NCBI GenBank assembly: GCA_028687995.1
Contig: JAQTZA010000012.1
Location: 53,901 to 117,900, forward strand
DNA length: 64,000 nucleotides
Reading direction: 5' to 3'
Source of the DNA: Bacteroidales bacterium
GTDB taxonomy: Bacteria; Bacteroidota; Bacteroidia; Bacteroidales; UBA7332
This document shows positions 1 to 8,048 of this stretch, piece after piece. Made by a program: the position numbers and the translations under genes. Positions within the stretch are counted from its first letter, which is position 1; every line of letters starts with the position of its first letter. The notes under the pieces are model-generated. The model saw nothing but the letters and a program-made list of their open reading frames with translations, searched no databases and was not told where the DNA came from.

Positions 1-3000
1 TTTTGCTGAGCCTAACACGTCTGAGTTGGAGAATCCACCGCAGAAGACGATGAAGTTGACATCTTCCAATGTTTCGCGTCCACTAGATAAGTCGGTGAGG
101 TGAACGTCTTTCACGTCGAAGCCTGCTAAGTACAATGAGTATGCCATTTCGCGTTCGCCGTTTGTGCCTTTGTCACGCAAAATAGCTGCTTTCACACCTG
201 TGCGTTCACGTCTGTCGGACGACAAGCCAAACGTAGATAGTTTTCCAGTGAATGATTTGTTGAAGTTCCACTCAATTGGTTGAGTTTTGTAGTTTTCGAA
301 ACGTGCTTTCGCCTGTGTTTCACCACTTTGCTTGCGATCGAGTTGATAAGAAGAGGAGTACCACACATCGCGTAGATGGTCAATACCCAATTGATATTCA
401 ACGCCGTCTTTGTCAATCAGAATATGACGTTCGTCGCAAGGTTTGGCAATTTTAAGGAATCCAACACCAGCTTCTTCGAGCAGTTTCTCAACCGTTTTTT
501 TATCTTTTACCTGAATCAGAACGCCAGGATTTTCAGCAAACAAAATTTTAATAATGTCGGTTTCATCTATTTTATCCAAGGTGACTTCTAGTCCGCCTTC
601 GGTGTTCGCAAAACACATTTCGAGCAATGCTGTTACCATACCACCAGCGGAAATGTCGTGTCCGGCAAGAATCAATCCTTTTTCGATTAATTGTTGAATA
701 GCCATGAATGCGTCAGCAAAATATTCGCTGTCTTTCACGGTTGGCACATCCATTCCGATTTTGTTGAGTGTTTGCGCAAATGCAGAGCCACCCAATTTGA
801 AACTATCGAAAGAGAAATCAACGTAATAAACCACAGTAGATTTGTCGTTTACCAAAACGGGCGAAACGACTTTCTTCACGTCGCTCACTTCGCCACCGGC
901 AGAGATAATAACCGTTCCCGGAGAGAACACTTTGTCATCGCCGTATTTTTGTGTCATCGAAAGACTATCTTTTCCGGTCGGAATGTTGACTCCCAATGCT
1001 GATGCAAATTCGCTACAAGCTTCTACCGCTTTGTAAAGTCGTGCATCTTCACCCGGATTTTTGCAAGGCCACATCCAGTTTGCACTGAGCGAAATACTCT
1101 CCAAACCGTCTTTCATTGGTGCCCAAACGATGTTGGTCAACGACTCAGCCACCGCCAAAACAGAACCAGCAGCCGGATCAGCCATCGCCGCTTGCGGAGC
1201 GTGACCAATTGAAGTCGCAATTCCTGCTTCTCCTTTGAAATCGAGCGCCACTACACCACAGTCGCTCAATGGCAACTGTAATTCACCCTGACACTGTTGA
1301 CGTGCAATTTTACCCGTCACCGAGCGGTCAACTTTGTTGGTTAACCAGTCTTTGCAGGCTACGGCTTCGAGTTGAAGCACGTTTTCGATGTATTCGTGGA
1401 TGTCGGCAGCCTGATATTCAGGTTCTGTATAATTTTCTTCAATGGTAATATCATTCATGATGGTGCGCGGTGGTTTACCAAACATCATCTCCAATTGTAG
1501 ATCAATTGGGCGTTCGCCATCGGCTTGTTCGAATACGAATTTCATATCACCGGTTGTTTCGCCCACCACATACATCGGTGCACGTTCGCGTTCGGCAATC
1601 TTCTGAACCATTTCGATATCTTGCTCTTTAATCAGCAAGCCCATGCGCTCCTGACTTTCGTTACCTACGATTTCTTTAGCTGAAAGTGTTGGGTCGCCAA
1701 CTGGCAATTTATCGACATAGATAATTCCACCAGTAGTTTCCACCAATTCAGAAAGAGAGTTGAGGTGACCACCTGCACCATGGTCGTGTATCGAAACAAT
1801 CGGATTCACATCGGCTTCAGCCAACGCACGAATCACATTCGCAGCGCGTTTTTGCATTTCAGGATTGGCGCGTTGCACGGCATTTAGCTCAACAGAGTTG
1901 GCGTAATGACCGGTCTCGACAGACGAAACAGCTCCACCGCCCATACCGATGCGGTAGTTGTCGCCACCCATCACCACCACTTTGTCGCCCACTTCGGGTG
2001 TACCCTTCAAGGCATCTTTCAATTTGCCATAACCCACACCACCGGCAAGCATAATCACTTTGTCGTAAGCGAATTTCTTGGCATTTTCGGCGTGTTCGAA
2101 AGTCAGCAATGAACCGCAAATAAGCGGTTGTCCGAATTTATTGCCAAAATCAGAAGCTCCGTTCGATGCCTTAATCAGAATTTGCTCAGGCGTTTGATAC
2201 AACCACGGACGTTCCGGCATAGCTTCCTCCCAATCGCGAGCTCCTTCTGGACGCGGATACGATGTCATATAAACCGCTGTTCCGGCAATCGGCAAACTCG
2301 CTTTTCCACCACCAAGGCGATCCCGGATTTCACCACCCGAACCTGTAGCAGCACCATTGAATGGCTCAACAGTTGTCGGGAAGTTATGCGTTTCTGCTTT
2401 AATGGAAATAACAGTCTTAATATCTTTAATTTCGAAGAAATCGGGTTTGTCAGACGATGCCGGAGCAAATTGTTCCACCACGGGACCTTCGTTGAAAGCC
2501 ACATTATCTTTATAGGCAGAAACAATTTTGTTATGGTTTGCTTCTGATGTATTCTTGATTAATTTGAACAGCGTCGATTCTTTTTCAACGCCATCAATTA
2601 CAAATGTTCCGTTGAAAATTTTGTGACGGCAATGTTCCGAGTTTACTTGCGAAAAGCCAAACACTTCGCTGTCGGTCAGTTTGCGGCCAATCTTTTGGCT
2701 CACTTCATTGAGGTATTCTACTTCGTCGTCGCTCAATGCCAATCCCTCTTGCTTGTTGAATGAAGCAATGTCTCCGATGTGGAGAATTGGCTCCGGCTGC
2801 TTGCTGATGGTAAACAACTCTTGATTCAATCCATCGTACATGCGTTGCAGCATCGGGTCGTGTGCAGCATCTTTACTTTCGACAGGGAAATACTCTTCGA
2901 TGCGAAGAATGCCATTCAGTCCCATGTTTTGGGCAATTTCGACCGCATTGGTACTCCACGGTGTAATCATCTCGCGGCGTGGACCGACAAACCAACCTTC

Positions 3001-3132
3001 AATCGAATCAGAGTCAATTGTTATTGCTTGGCTAAAAAGCCATACCATTTTCTGAATTTCATCTTGAGATAACGGATGATTGACATCCACGGCGATTACC
3101 GTTTTTGAGGGATTTTGAAAGAAACGAATCAT
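1..3132 (-). CDS. purL: Phosphoribosylformylglycinamidine synthase, C-terminus cut off by the window edge
   Basis: Fourth step of purine synthesis: converts FGAR, glutamine and ATP to FGAM in the cytosol. The frame is open from the ATG at 3132 to base 1, about 1044 codons of the large single-chain PurL type, usually about 1230 residues. The start reads MIRFFQNPSKTVIAVD. The last visible residues, VNFIVFCGGFSNSDVLGSAK, are the beginning of the class I glutamine amidotransferase domain, so the catalytic Cys and His/Glu lie outside the window. The order (N-terminal domain, two AIRS-type synthase halves, amidotransferase) fits the large type. Transcribed away from the LysE gene, with a 420-bp gap between them. 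The identity is strong; only completeness is unknown. Confidence 0.93.
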   Translation of the reverse strand, partial: MIRFFQNPSKTVIAVDVNHPLSQDEIQKMVWLFSQAITIDSDSIEGWFVGPRREMITPWSTNAVEIAQNMGLNGILRIEEYFPVESKDAAHDPMLQRMYDGLNQELFTISKQPEPILHIGDIASFNKQEGLALSDDEVEYLNEVSQKIGRKLTDSEVFGFSQVNSEHCRHKIFNGTFVIDGVEKESTLFKLIKNTSEANHNKIVSAYKDNVAFNEGPVVEQFAPASSDKPDFFEIKDIKTVISIKAETHNFPTTVEPFNGAATGSGGEIRDRLGGGKASLPIAGTAVYMTSYPRPEGARDWEEAMPERPWLYQTPEQILIKASNGASDFGNKFGQPLICGSLLTFEHAENAKKFAYDKVIMLAGGVGYGKLKDALKGTPEVGDKVVVMGGDNYRIGMGGGAVSSVETGHYANSVELNAVQRANPEMQKRAANVIRALAEADVNPIVSIHDHGAGGHLNSLSELVETTGGIIYVDKLPVGDPTLSAKEIVGNESQERMGLLIKEQDIEMVQKIAERERAPMYVVGETTGDMKFVFEQADGERPIDLQLEMMFGKPPRTIMNDITIEENYTEPEYQAADIHEYIENVLQLEAVACKDWLTNKVDRSVTGKIARQQCQGELQLPLSDCGVVALDFKGEAGIATSIGHAPQAAMADPAAGSVLAVAESLTNIVWAPMKDGLESISLSANWMWPCKNPGEDARLYKAVEACSEFASALGVNIPTGKDSLSMTQKYGDDKVFSPGTVIISAGGEVSDVKKVVSPVLVNDKSTVVYYVDFSFDSFKLGGSAFAQTLNKIGMDVPTVKDSEYFADAFMAIQQLIEKGLILAGHDISAGGMVTALLEMCFANTEGGLEVTLDKIDETDIIKILFAENPGVLIQVKDKKTVEKLLEEAGVGFLKIAKPCDERHILIDKDGVEYQLGIDHLRDVWYSSSYQLDRKQSGETQAKARFENYKTQPIEWNFNKSFTGKLSTFGLSSDRRERTGVKAAILRDKGTNGEREMAYSLYLAGFDVKDVHLTDLSSGRETLEDVNFIVFCGGFSNSDVLGSAK

Positions 3133-3176
3133 ATTGTATTATTTCGAATTACAATTTATGAATAGCAGCATGTAAG

Positions 3177-3196
3177 TATCATTTTCTAAAATGATA
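3177..3196. promoter_or_regulatory. Perfect palindrome in the purL leader
   Basis: TATCATTTTCTAAAATGATA has two perfect 9-nt arms around a 2-nt centre and lies about 45 nt upstream of the purL start codon. The very short centre suits a protein-binding palindrome better than an RNA hairpin. No regulator for it can be named from the sequence. Confidence 0.35.
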
Positions 3197-3485
3197 AATT
3201 ACGGTGCAAAAGTAACCATTTTTTTTCAGAGGGGAAAAGTATGAAACGTTCAATATTGAGAGATGAAATTCTTTAAGTTTATTGTTTAATATTTTATGAA
3301 AAAATGTTATTTTAGTATGAGTTATTTTGCTAAATAATGGATTAATTGTCTTTATTATTAGAAAGATAACGCGAGTATTAGTATTGGTTCAGAATTTGAA
3401 TATAATAAGGTTTTGTCGTTTAAAGTCCCAACAAATGTTATGTTTAAACAAAGTAAAAAATCACAAAATGAGCCTACATTGCTGC

Positions 3486-3514
3486 TTGCGTTCTAATAAA
3501 AACGAATATATTTG
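3486..3514 (+). promoter_or_regulatory. Probable Bacteroidota-type promoter for the LysE-family gene
   Basis: TTG, 18 nt, TATATTTG, about 40 bp before the GTG start at 3553. The spacing is one base shorter than the usual 19-21. A second overlapping -7 box, TATCTTTG, follows directly at 3515. Confidence 0.4.
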
Positions 3515-3552
3515 TATCTTTGTAACTCATATCCAACCCATAATATCAATTA

Positions 3553-4251
3553 GTGGATCAATCATTCTACATTATACTTAAGGGAGCTCTGATCGGTGTG
3601 CTTGTTTCTGCACCGATGGGACCTATAGGCGCTTTGTGTATTCAGCGTACCTTGAATAAAGGTCGTTGGCACGGTTTTGCTACTGGTTTTGGTGCAATGA
3701 TTTCGGATGTAATTTATGCCATAATGGTTGGTATGGGAATGAGTTATATCCTCAATTTTATTTCACGAAATGAGACCGTTATTCAGATTATAGGTAGTGC
3801 ATTGCTATTTGGTTTTGGTATTATGTTGTTTCGATCTAACCCCATCAAGTCGTTTAAACAGCAACGAAATAACATCACAACGTATACCCAAGATTTGATA
3901 ACGGCATTCTTTATCACTCTCTCCAATCCGTTTATTATTTTCCTCTATATTGCCTTATTTGCCCGTCTCAATTACTACAATGATGATTTTACATTGGCGC
4001 AACATATACTTGGTTTTGCATCCATTGCATCCGGAGCTATGCTGTGGTGGTTTATTGTTACTTTTCTGTTTGGGAAATTAAGAAGTCGGTTTAATTTAAG
4101 ACGATTATGGGTGCTCAATAGAGTGATTGCGTCGATTGTTATCGCAATCTCCTTGTTGGGTTTGGCCTACAGTATGTTTTATGAAGTGAAAGAGCAGAAG
4201 CAAAAATTAGAGAAAAAAGTGATTGAAATTTCGACTAAACTCACAAATTAA
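3553..4251 (+). CDS. LysE/RhtB-family amino-acid exporter
   Basis: A 232-residue integral membrane protein with about six hydrophobic segments, the size usual for LysE-type translocators. The N-terminus carries the family signature around residues 12-31: small residues, then SAPMGPIGALCIQRTL, in the first membrane helix and loop. Members export amino acids or related small metabolites; the substrate cannot be read from sequence. Translation probably starts at GTG 3553, because the first transmembrane helix follows within ten residues and no ATG lies upstream in frame. The C-terminus is a short charged helix. It ends 14 bp before the CBM9-like gene, so the two are probably co-transcribed. Confidence 0.8.
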   Translation: MDQSFYIILKGALIGVLVSAPMGPIGALCIQRTLNKGRWHGFATGFGAMISDVIYAIMVGMGMSYILNFISRNETVIQIIGSALLFGFGIMLFRSNPIKSFKQQRNNITTYTQDLITAFFITLSNPFIIFLYIALFARLNYYNDDFTLAQHILGFASIASGAMLWWFIVTFLFGKLRSRFNLRRLWVLNRVIASIVIAISLLGLAYSMFYEVKEQKQKLEKKVIEISTKLTN

Positions 4252-4265
4252 CAAGCAGATACATC

Positions 4266-4910
4266 GTGAATAAATTAACTGTTCCTTATGTTCCAGAGTT
4301 GAGTGGAGCAAGTGCTGAAAAAATAGTAGAATTGATGGAGATCAAAGCCATTCGTCAAAGTATCGACAATGTGAATTGGCCAGAGCAATTTTCATATAAA
4401 CCAATTGCCTCTTTTAGTATAGCTAGAGACGAGGAGCGAATATATCTCTATTATTTTGTTCGTGGCAATTCGCTGCGAGCACTATATTCGGAAGATTTAT
4501 CGGAAGTGTGGACGGATAGCTGTGTAGAGTTTTTTCTGCAAGTGCCAGGCGATGCAAATTATTATAATTTCGAATTCAATTGCATTGGCACTTGTTATGC
4601 AGCAAAACGTGAAAGTCGAGCAAATTTCACATTATTGACAAAGGATGAATTGAGCCAAATTCAACGTTATACCAAACTTGATAAAAGTTCTTTTCAGGAA
4701 AAGGAGGGACTGTTTGCTTGGGATTTACTTGTCTCAATACCATTTTCATTGATTGGATTAGAGGGTGCAAATCTACCTGAGAAGATTCGCGCAAACTTTT
4801 ATAAATGTGCCGATGCTACTATCATTCCTCATTTTGTGAGTTGGAATCCAATTGATACTCCTAACCCTGATTTCCACAGACCAGAGTTTTTTGGTGAGAT
4901 TTATTTTTAG
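4266..4910 (+). CDS. CBM9-like domain protein, function unknown
   Basis: A 214-residue protein read from a GTG at 4266, 14 bp after the LysE-type exporter. It has no signal peptide or membrane segment. The body resembles the carbohydrate-binding family 9-like fold found in many Bacteroidota hypotheticals: a lead strand around SFSIARDEERIYLYYFVRG, the characteristic D-S-C-V-E-F-F stretch near residue 90, a following YYNFEFNCIG, and a final WNPIDTPNPDFHRPEFFGE. Secreted versions bind glycans; this one appears cytosolic, so a sugar-binding role is uncertain. No catalytic motif is visible. Confidence 0.6.
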   Translation: MNKLTVPYVPELSGASAEKIVELMEIKAIRQSIDNVNWPEQFSYKPIASFSIARDEERIYLYYFVRGNSLRALYSEDLSEVWTDSCVEFFLQVPGDANYYNFEFNCIGTCYAAKRESRANFTLLTKDELSQIQRYTKLDKSSFQEKEGLFAWDLLVSIPFSLIGLEGANLPEKIRANFYKCADATIIPHFVSWNPIDTPNPDFHRPEFFGEIYF

Positions 4911-4973
4911 ATAAAGTAGAAAACAACTATTTTGAGAATCAACTCAAATTAATTTGATTGTATAAATTTTTTG

Positions 4974-5004
4974 TGGTAGAACTATATTTATGTAGGTTCT
5001 ACCA
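4974..5004 (+). other. Inverted repeat just upstream of the nitronate monooxygenase-like gene
   Basis: TGGTAGAAC (4974-4982) and GTTCTACCA (4996-5004) are perfect 9-nt arms separated by 13 nt. The repeat ends 17 nt before the next ATG and is followed by a mixed T-rich stretch rather than a clean T tract. It could be a weak terminator of the exporter operon or an operator/leader hairpin for the flavoprotein gene. Confidence 0.35.
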
Positions 5005-5021
5005 TTCTTATTGTATGAAAT

Positions 5022-5966
5022 ATGGAAAATAGAATTACCTCGCTTTTTGGAATTCAGTACCCGATAATTCAGGGTGGAATGGTCTGGTGTAGCGGTTGGC
5101 GGTTGGCTTCAGCGGTTAGCAATGCTGGAGGTTTAGGATTAATTGGCGCAGGATCGATGCATCCAGAAGTGCTTCGAGAGCACATTCAAAAGTGTAAAAC
5201 GGCGACTGTTAAACCGTTTGGTGTAAATGTGCCGCTGATGTATCCCGAAATTGATAAGGTGATGCAAATTATCGTGGAAGAAGGGGTGAAAATAGTTTTT
5301 ACTTCCGCTGGAAATCCCAAAATATGGACATCATTTCTGAAAGAAAAAGGAATCATTGTGGTGCATGTGATTGCAAATGCAAAATTTGCTCAAAAATGTG
5401 AAGAAGCAGGAGTGGATGCCATCGTTGCCGAAGGTTTCGAAGCCGGAGGACACAATGGTCGCGAGGAGACAACAACGCTTTGCCTAATTCCACATATTCG
5501 TAAAATAACAAAACTTCCCTTGCTTGCTGCGGGTGGTATTTCTACTGGTCGCGCCATGTTAGCTGCCATGGCATTGGGAGCAGATGGGGTGCAGGTCGGC
5601 ACTGCTTTTGCTCTTGCTGAAGAGAGCTCTGCTAGTGATGCTTTTAAATTACGGTGTTTGAGTTTACCTGAAGGAGACACGATTCTTTCTCTCAAAAAAG
5701 TGTCACCTACTCGCATTATTAAAAATGATTTCTTTAAACAAGTTGAGGAGTTGGAAAACAACGGTGCGTCGGGAGAGGAATTAAGGACTTTGCTAGGTAA
5801 GGGACGTTCTAAAAGAGGAATCTTTGAAGGTGAATTGAGTGAAGGCGAATTAGAAATTGGTCAAGGTGCAACTTTGGTAACAGAAATACTGTCCGTTTCG
5901 CAAATTATTCGCAACTTTGTAGAAGAGTTTAACTCTGCGCAACTTTCGTTGAATCCAATCAACTAA
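5022..5966 (+). CDS. Nitronate monooxygenase / FabK-like FMN oxidoreductase
   Basis: A 314-residue TIM-barrel flavoprotein of the 2-nitropropane dioxygenase/enoyl-ACP reductase II family. The start ITSLFGIQYPIIQGGM, the AGGLGLIGAGSM loop, the EGFEAGGHNG motif (around residues 138-147) with the family's conserved histidine, and LAAGGISTGR plus GADGVQVGTAF for FMN-phosphate binding are all readable. Relatives either oxidise alkyl nitronates or reduce enoyl-ACP; sequence alone does not decide, and the general annotation is nitronate monooxygenase. It is preceded by its own 112-bp gap, so it may be monocistronic. Confidence 0.82.
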   Translation: MENRITSLFGIQYPIIQGGMVWCSGWRLASAVSNAGGLGLIGAGSMHPEVLREHIQKCKTATVKPFGVNVPLMYPEIDKVMQIIVEEGVKIVFTSAGNPKIWTSFLKEKGIIVVHVIANAKFAQKCEEAGVDAIVAEGFEAGGHNGREETTTLCLIPHIRKITKLPLLAAGGISTGRAMLAAMALGADGVQVGTAFALAEESSASDAFKLRCLSLPEGDTILSLKKVSPTRIIKNDFFKQVEELENNGASGEELRTLLGKGRSKRGIFEGELSEGELEIGQGATLVTEILSVSQIIRNFVEEFNSAQLSLNPIN

Positions 5967-6001
5967 AGTCGTGTTATCGTATAATAATTACAATCAATAT
6001 T

Positions 6002-6352
6002 ATGGAAATTACCGGAAAAATCGTGCAGCTTTTGCCATTGCAAACAGGTCAGGGCAAAAATGGAGTTTGGAAAAAACAAGATTACATCATCGAATTTGGT
6101 GATCAATACCCTAAAAAAGTGTGCTTCAATATTTGGGGTGATAAAATTGATACCTTTGATTTGAAAGAAGGAGAAGAGGTAAAAGTTGATTTCGATATTG
6201 AAAGTCGCGAGTTTAATGGTCGATGGTACACCGATGTAAAAGCTTGGAATGTGTCGCGCCCTAATGGCTCAGTAGCTCCCGTAAATTCAGCGCCGCTACC
6301 AAAAGAAGAGGATTTTCTCTCTCAGGCACCAGGCACAGATTTGCCTTTTTGA
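6002..6352 (+). CDS. DUF3127-family protein, OB-fold-like
   Basis: A 116-residue acidic protein starting MEITGKIVQLLPLQTGQGKN, which matches the short Bacteroidota family DUF3127. The first 80 residues are strand-rich (KKQDYIIEFGD, KKVCFNIWGD, VKVDFDIESREFNGRWYTDV). The tail is low-complexity and acidic and ends DLPF, similar in style to the acidic hydrophobic C-terminal tip of single-stranded-DNA-binding proteins. A nucleic-acid-binding role is therefore plausible but inferred. It lies 35 bp after the flavoprotein gene. Confidence 0.65.
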   Translation: MEITGKIVQLLPLQTGQGKNGVWKKQDYIIEFGDQYPKKVCFNIWGDKIDTFDLKEGEEVKVDFDIESREFNGRWYTDVKAWNVSRPNGSVAPVNSAPLPKEEDFLSQAPGTDLPF

Positions 6353-6415
6353 GAATTTTAATGAGAAAAATATCAATTTCAGCAAATTTTAATGCTTTTA
6401 TAGCATAAATTTATG

Positions 6416-6445
6416 TTGTACAACATGTAATATGGCCTATCTTTG
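6416..6445 (+). promoter_or_regulatory. Strong Bacteroidota-type promoter of a short transcription unit
   Basis: TTG (6416-6418), 19 nt, TATCTTTG (6438-6445) matches the sigma-ABfr type consensus closely. Transcription would start near 6452, only about 40 nt before an intrinsic terminator at 6491, so it does not obviously serve the gene at 6622. Confidence 0.6.
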
Positions 6446-6451
6446 CACTGT

Positions 6452-6520
6452 GTTTTTCATGGTATTAGATTTTAAGGTTAATAAGGGTTTAGGTTGTCGT
6501 GATGACAACCTTTTCTTTTT
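6452..6520 (+). ncRNA. Candidate small RNA or terminated leader of about 70 nt
   Basis: A consensus promoter ends at 6445 and a hairpin with a T tract lies at 6491-6520, which defines a unit of about 70 nt between the DUF3127 gene and the nuclease gene. Inside, an ATG at 6459 opens a 22-codon frame (MVLDFKVNKGLGCRDDNLFFFI) that runs through the terminator stem; it could be a leader peptide or chance. I have an unverified memory of similar short cassettes in Bacteroidales intergenic regions. Confidence 0.45.
6491..6520 (+). terminator. Intrinsic terminator of the short unit
   Basis: Perfect 8-bp stem AGGTTGTC (6491-6498) with GACAACCT (6504-6511), a 5-nt loop and the tail TTTTCTTTTTT. It could alternatively terminate read-through from the DUF3127 gene. 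Confidence 0.65.
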
Positions 6521-6621
6521 TATATAAGTTTGCTCAGATCAATCGGTCATTTTTTGGCTTCAACCACCCATTCCTACACAAATTATTTCTATATTTGTTA
6601 CGCTAAAACAAAAGTAGTGAA

Positions 6622-7206
6622 ATGGAGAAACGTATCCCTTTAAAAGTTTTTGGAATTACAATTAGTCAGGTCGAAACAGGTGCTTATGCATTGATATTAG
6701 GCGAAAAGGAAGGTGTTCGTAGAATTCCCATTATTGTAGGTGCTGCAGAGGCGCAATCTATTGTTATTCAATTAGAGAAAATCACCCCACGTCGCCCTCT
6801 TACTCACGATCTTTTTCAAGCATTTGCTCAAGCTTATGGAATTCGTTTACTTGAAGTTTATATTTATAAGATGATCGCTGGCGTATTTTATGCCGAATTG
6901 CTTTTTGATGACGGAGAAAGACAAGTTCGAATCGATTCGAGAACGTCGGATGCGATTGCTATAGCCCTTCGAGTTGGATGCCCCATTTTTACTACCGAAT
7001 CTATTTTGGGAGAAGCTGGCGTGGAGGTGGAAAGTCAAACACATAGCAATGAGCCTGTAGAGGAAGAAGAGATTTCGGATGCGGAACAATTCTCTAATTT
7101 AAGCTCAGAAGAACTTCAAACTCGACTGAATGAAGCTGTACATGAGGAGAACTACGAATATGCATCCAAAGTAAGAGATGAATTGAAGAAACGGGGTGAA
7201 TTATAG
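6622..7206 (+). CDS. Bifunctional nuclease (BFN/DUF151) domain protein with C-terminal UVR motif
   Basis: A 194-residue protein. Residues 1-130 are the bifunctional nuclease family core: VFGITISQVETGAYALILGE, RRIPIIVGAAEAQSI, RPLTHDLFQAF, then DSRTSDAIAIALRVGCPIF. Residues 130-160 are an acidic linker. Residues 160-194 form a UvrB/UvrC interaction motif (ELQTRLNEAVHEENYEYAS followed by KVRDELKKRG). Members have been reported with DNase/RNase activity; the UVR motif suggests contact with nucleotide-excision repair or another UVR-carrying partner. The stop lies 13 bp before the ATG of rsmE, so the two are one operon. Confidence 0.82.
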   Translation: MEKRIPLKVFGITISQVETGAYALILGEKEGVRRIPIIVGAAEAQSIVIQLEKITPRRPLTHDLFQAFAQAYGIRLLEVYIYKMIAGVFYAELLFDDGERQVRIDSRTSDAIAIALRVGCPIFTTESILGEAGVEVESQTHSNEPVEEEEISDAEQFSNLSSEELQTRLNEAVHEENYEYASKVRDELKKRGEL

Positions 7207-7219
7207 AAGTGACCAAGAA

Positions 7220-7924
7220 ATGCATATTTTTTATACACCAGATATTTTTATTACAAACGAACTGCCAGAGGATGAGTCATTGCACTGCGTGAAAGTGCTT
7301 CGATTGACAGAAGGTACAGAGATTCGGTTGACAGATGGCAAAGGGAGTTTTTTTCGGGCTAAAATAGCGCGAGCACATCCCAAACGCTGTGCGGTCGAAA
7401 TTCTCGAAACTTTTTCAGAATCATACGTTCGTAATTTTTCGATCAATATTGCGATTGCGCCAACCAAGAATCTAGATAGAATAGAGTGGATGGCAGAGAA
7501 AATGACTGAAATTGGCATCGATAGAATCAGTTTTATCCGCTGTCGATATTCGGAACGTAAAGAGCTGAAAGAAGAACGAATCAAAAAGATTTTAGTCTCG
7601 GCGATGAAACAATCCTTGAAGGCTACTTTGCCTTGGTTAGAAGGATTGATGGAGTTTTCGGACATTGTCAAGCAATCGTTTGAGGGCAGAAAGTTTATTG
7701 CGCATTGTTATGCAAATCAACCTCGAAAGATGCTTTCAAAGGAGTATTCTAAAGGTGAAAATGCGCTTATTTTGATTGGTCCCGAAGGAGATTTTAGTGA
7801 AGAAGAGGTGGCGCTTGCCGTATCCAATGGGTTTGAGCCGATATCACTCGGTGAGAGTCGTTTGCGAACAGAAACGGCTGCAGTCGTTGCTTGTCATACG
7901 TTGCATGTTTTGAACAGTTTGTAA
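7220..7924 (+). CDS. rsmE: 16S rRNA (uracil-1498-N3)-methyltransferase
   Basis: SPOUT-class methyltransferase that modifies U1498 of 16S rRNA using SAM. From ATG 7220 it is 234 residues, normal for RsmE. Seen: an N-terminal PUA-like part (HCVKVLRLTEGTEIRLTDGK), IAIAPTKNLDRIEWMAEKMTEIG in the centre, and the knot motifs LIGPEGDFSEEE and SLGESRLRTETAAV at the end. A GTG at 7196 would extend it by eight residues and overlap the nuclease gene, but the family normally begins with M-H-I-F-Y, so 7220 is preferred. Confidence 0.92.
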   Translation: MHIFYTPDIFITNELPEDESLHCVKVLRLTEGTEIRLTDGKGSFFRAKIARAHPKRCAVEILETFSESYVRNFSINIAIAPTKNLDRIEWMAEKMTEIGIDRISFIRCRYSERKELKEERIKKILVSAMKQSLKATLPWLEGLMEFSDIVKQSFEGRKFIAHCYANQPRKMLSKEYSKGENALILIGPEGDFSEEEVALAVSNGFEPISLGESRLRTETAAVVACHTLHVLNSL

Positions 7925-8048
7925 GCAGAAGTCGATAAAACGAATTATTCGGGTCGAAAAATAATGTGATTGTAGACTCTTTTACGGCGATTTGGTTTAT
8001 ATTTGCGCAGCCAACGAAAAAGGGTATTTACCAGATAAAAATGTTGTT

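Larger units (their letters stand above)
3133..3552. other. Divergent intergenic region between purL and the LysE-family gene
   Basis: This 420-bp AT-rich stretch holds no credible gene; an 84-codon frame at 3327-3581 has no family features. It contains a palindrome at 3177-3196 in the purL leader. A TACTTTTG box on the minus strand (3207-3214) could be the purL -7 element but has no clear partner. On the plus strand there is a TTG (3486-3488), 18 nt, TATATTTG (3507-3514) arrangement ahead of the LysE gene, with a second box, TATCTTTG, at 3515-3522. Confidence 0.6.

Noticed and set aside
3327..3581. 84-codon frame between purL and the LysE gene
   Set aside because: Overlaps the promoter and start of the LysE gene and has non-coding-like composition.
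5390..5761. 123-codon minus-strand frame within the nitronate monooxygenase-like gene
   Set aside because: The plus-strand frame is a clear family member; the antisense frame has no recognisable feature.
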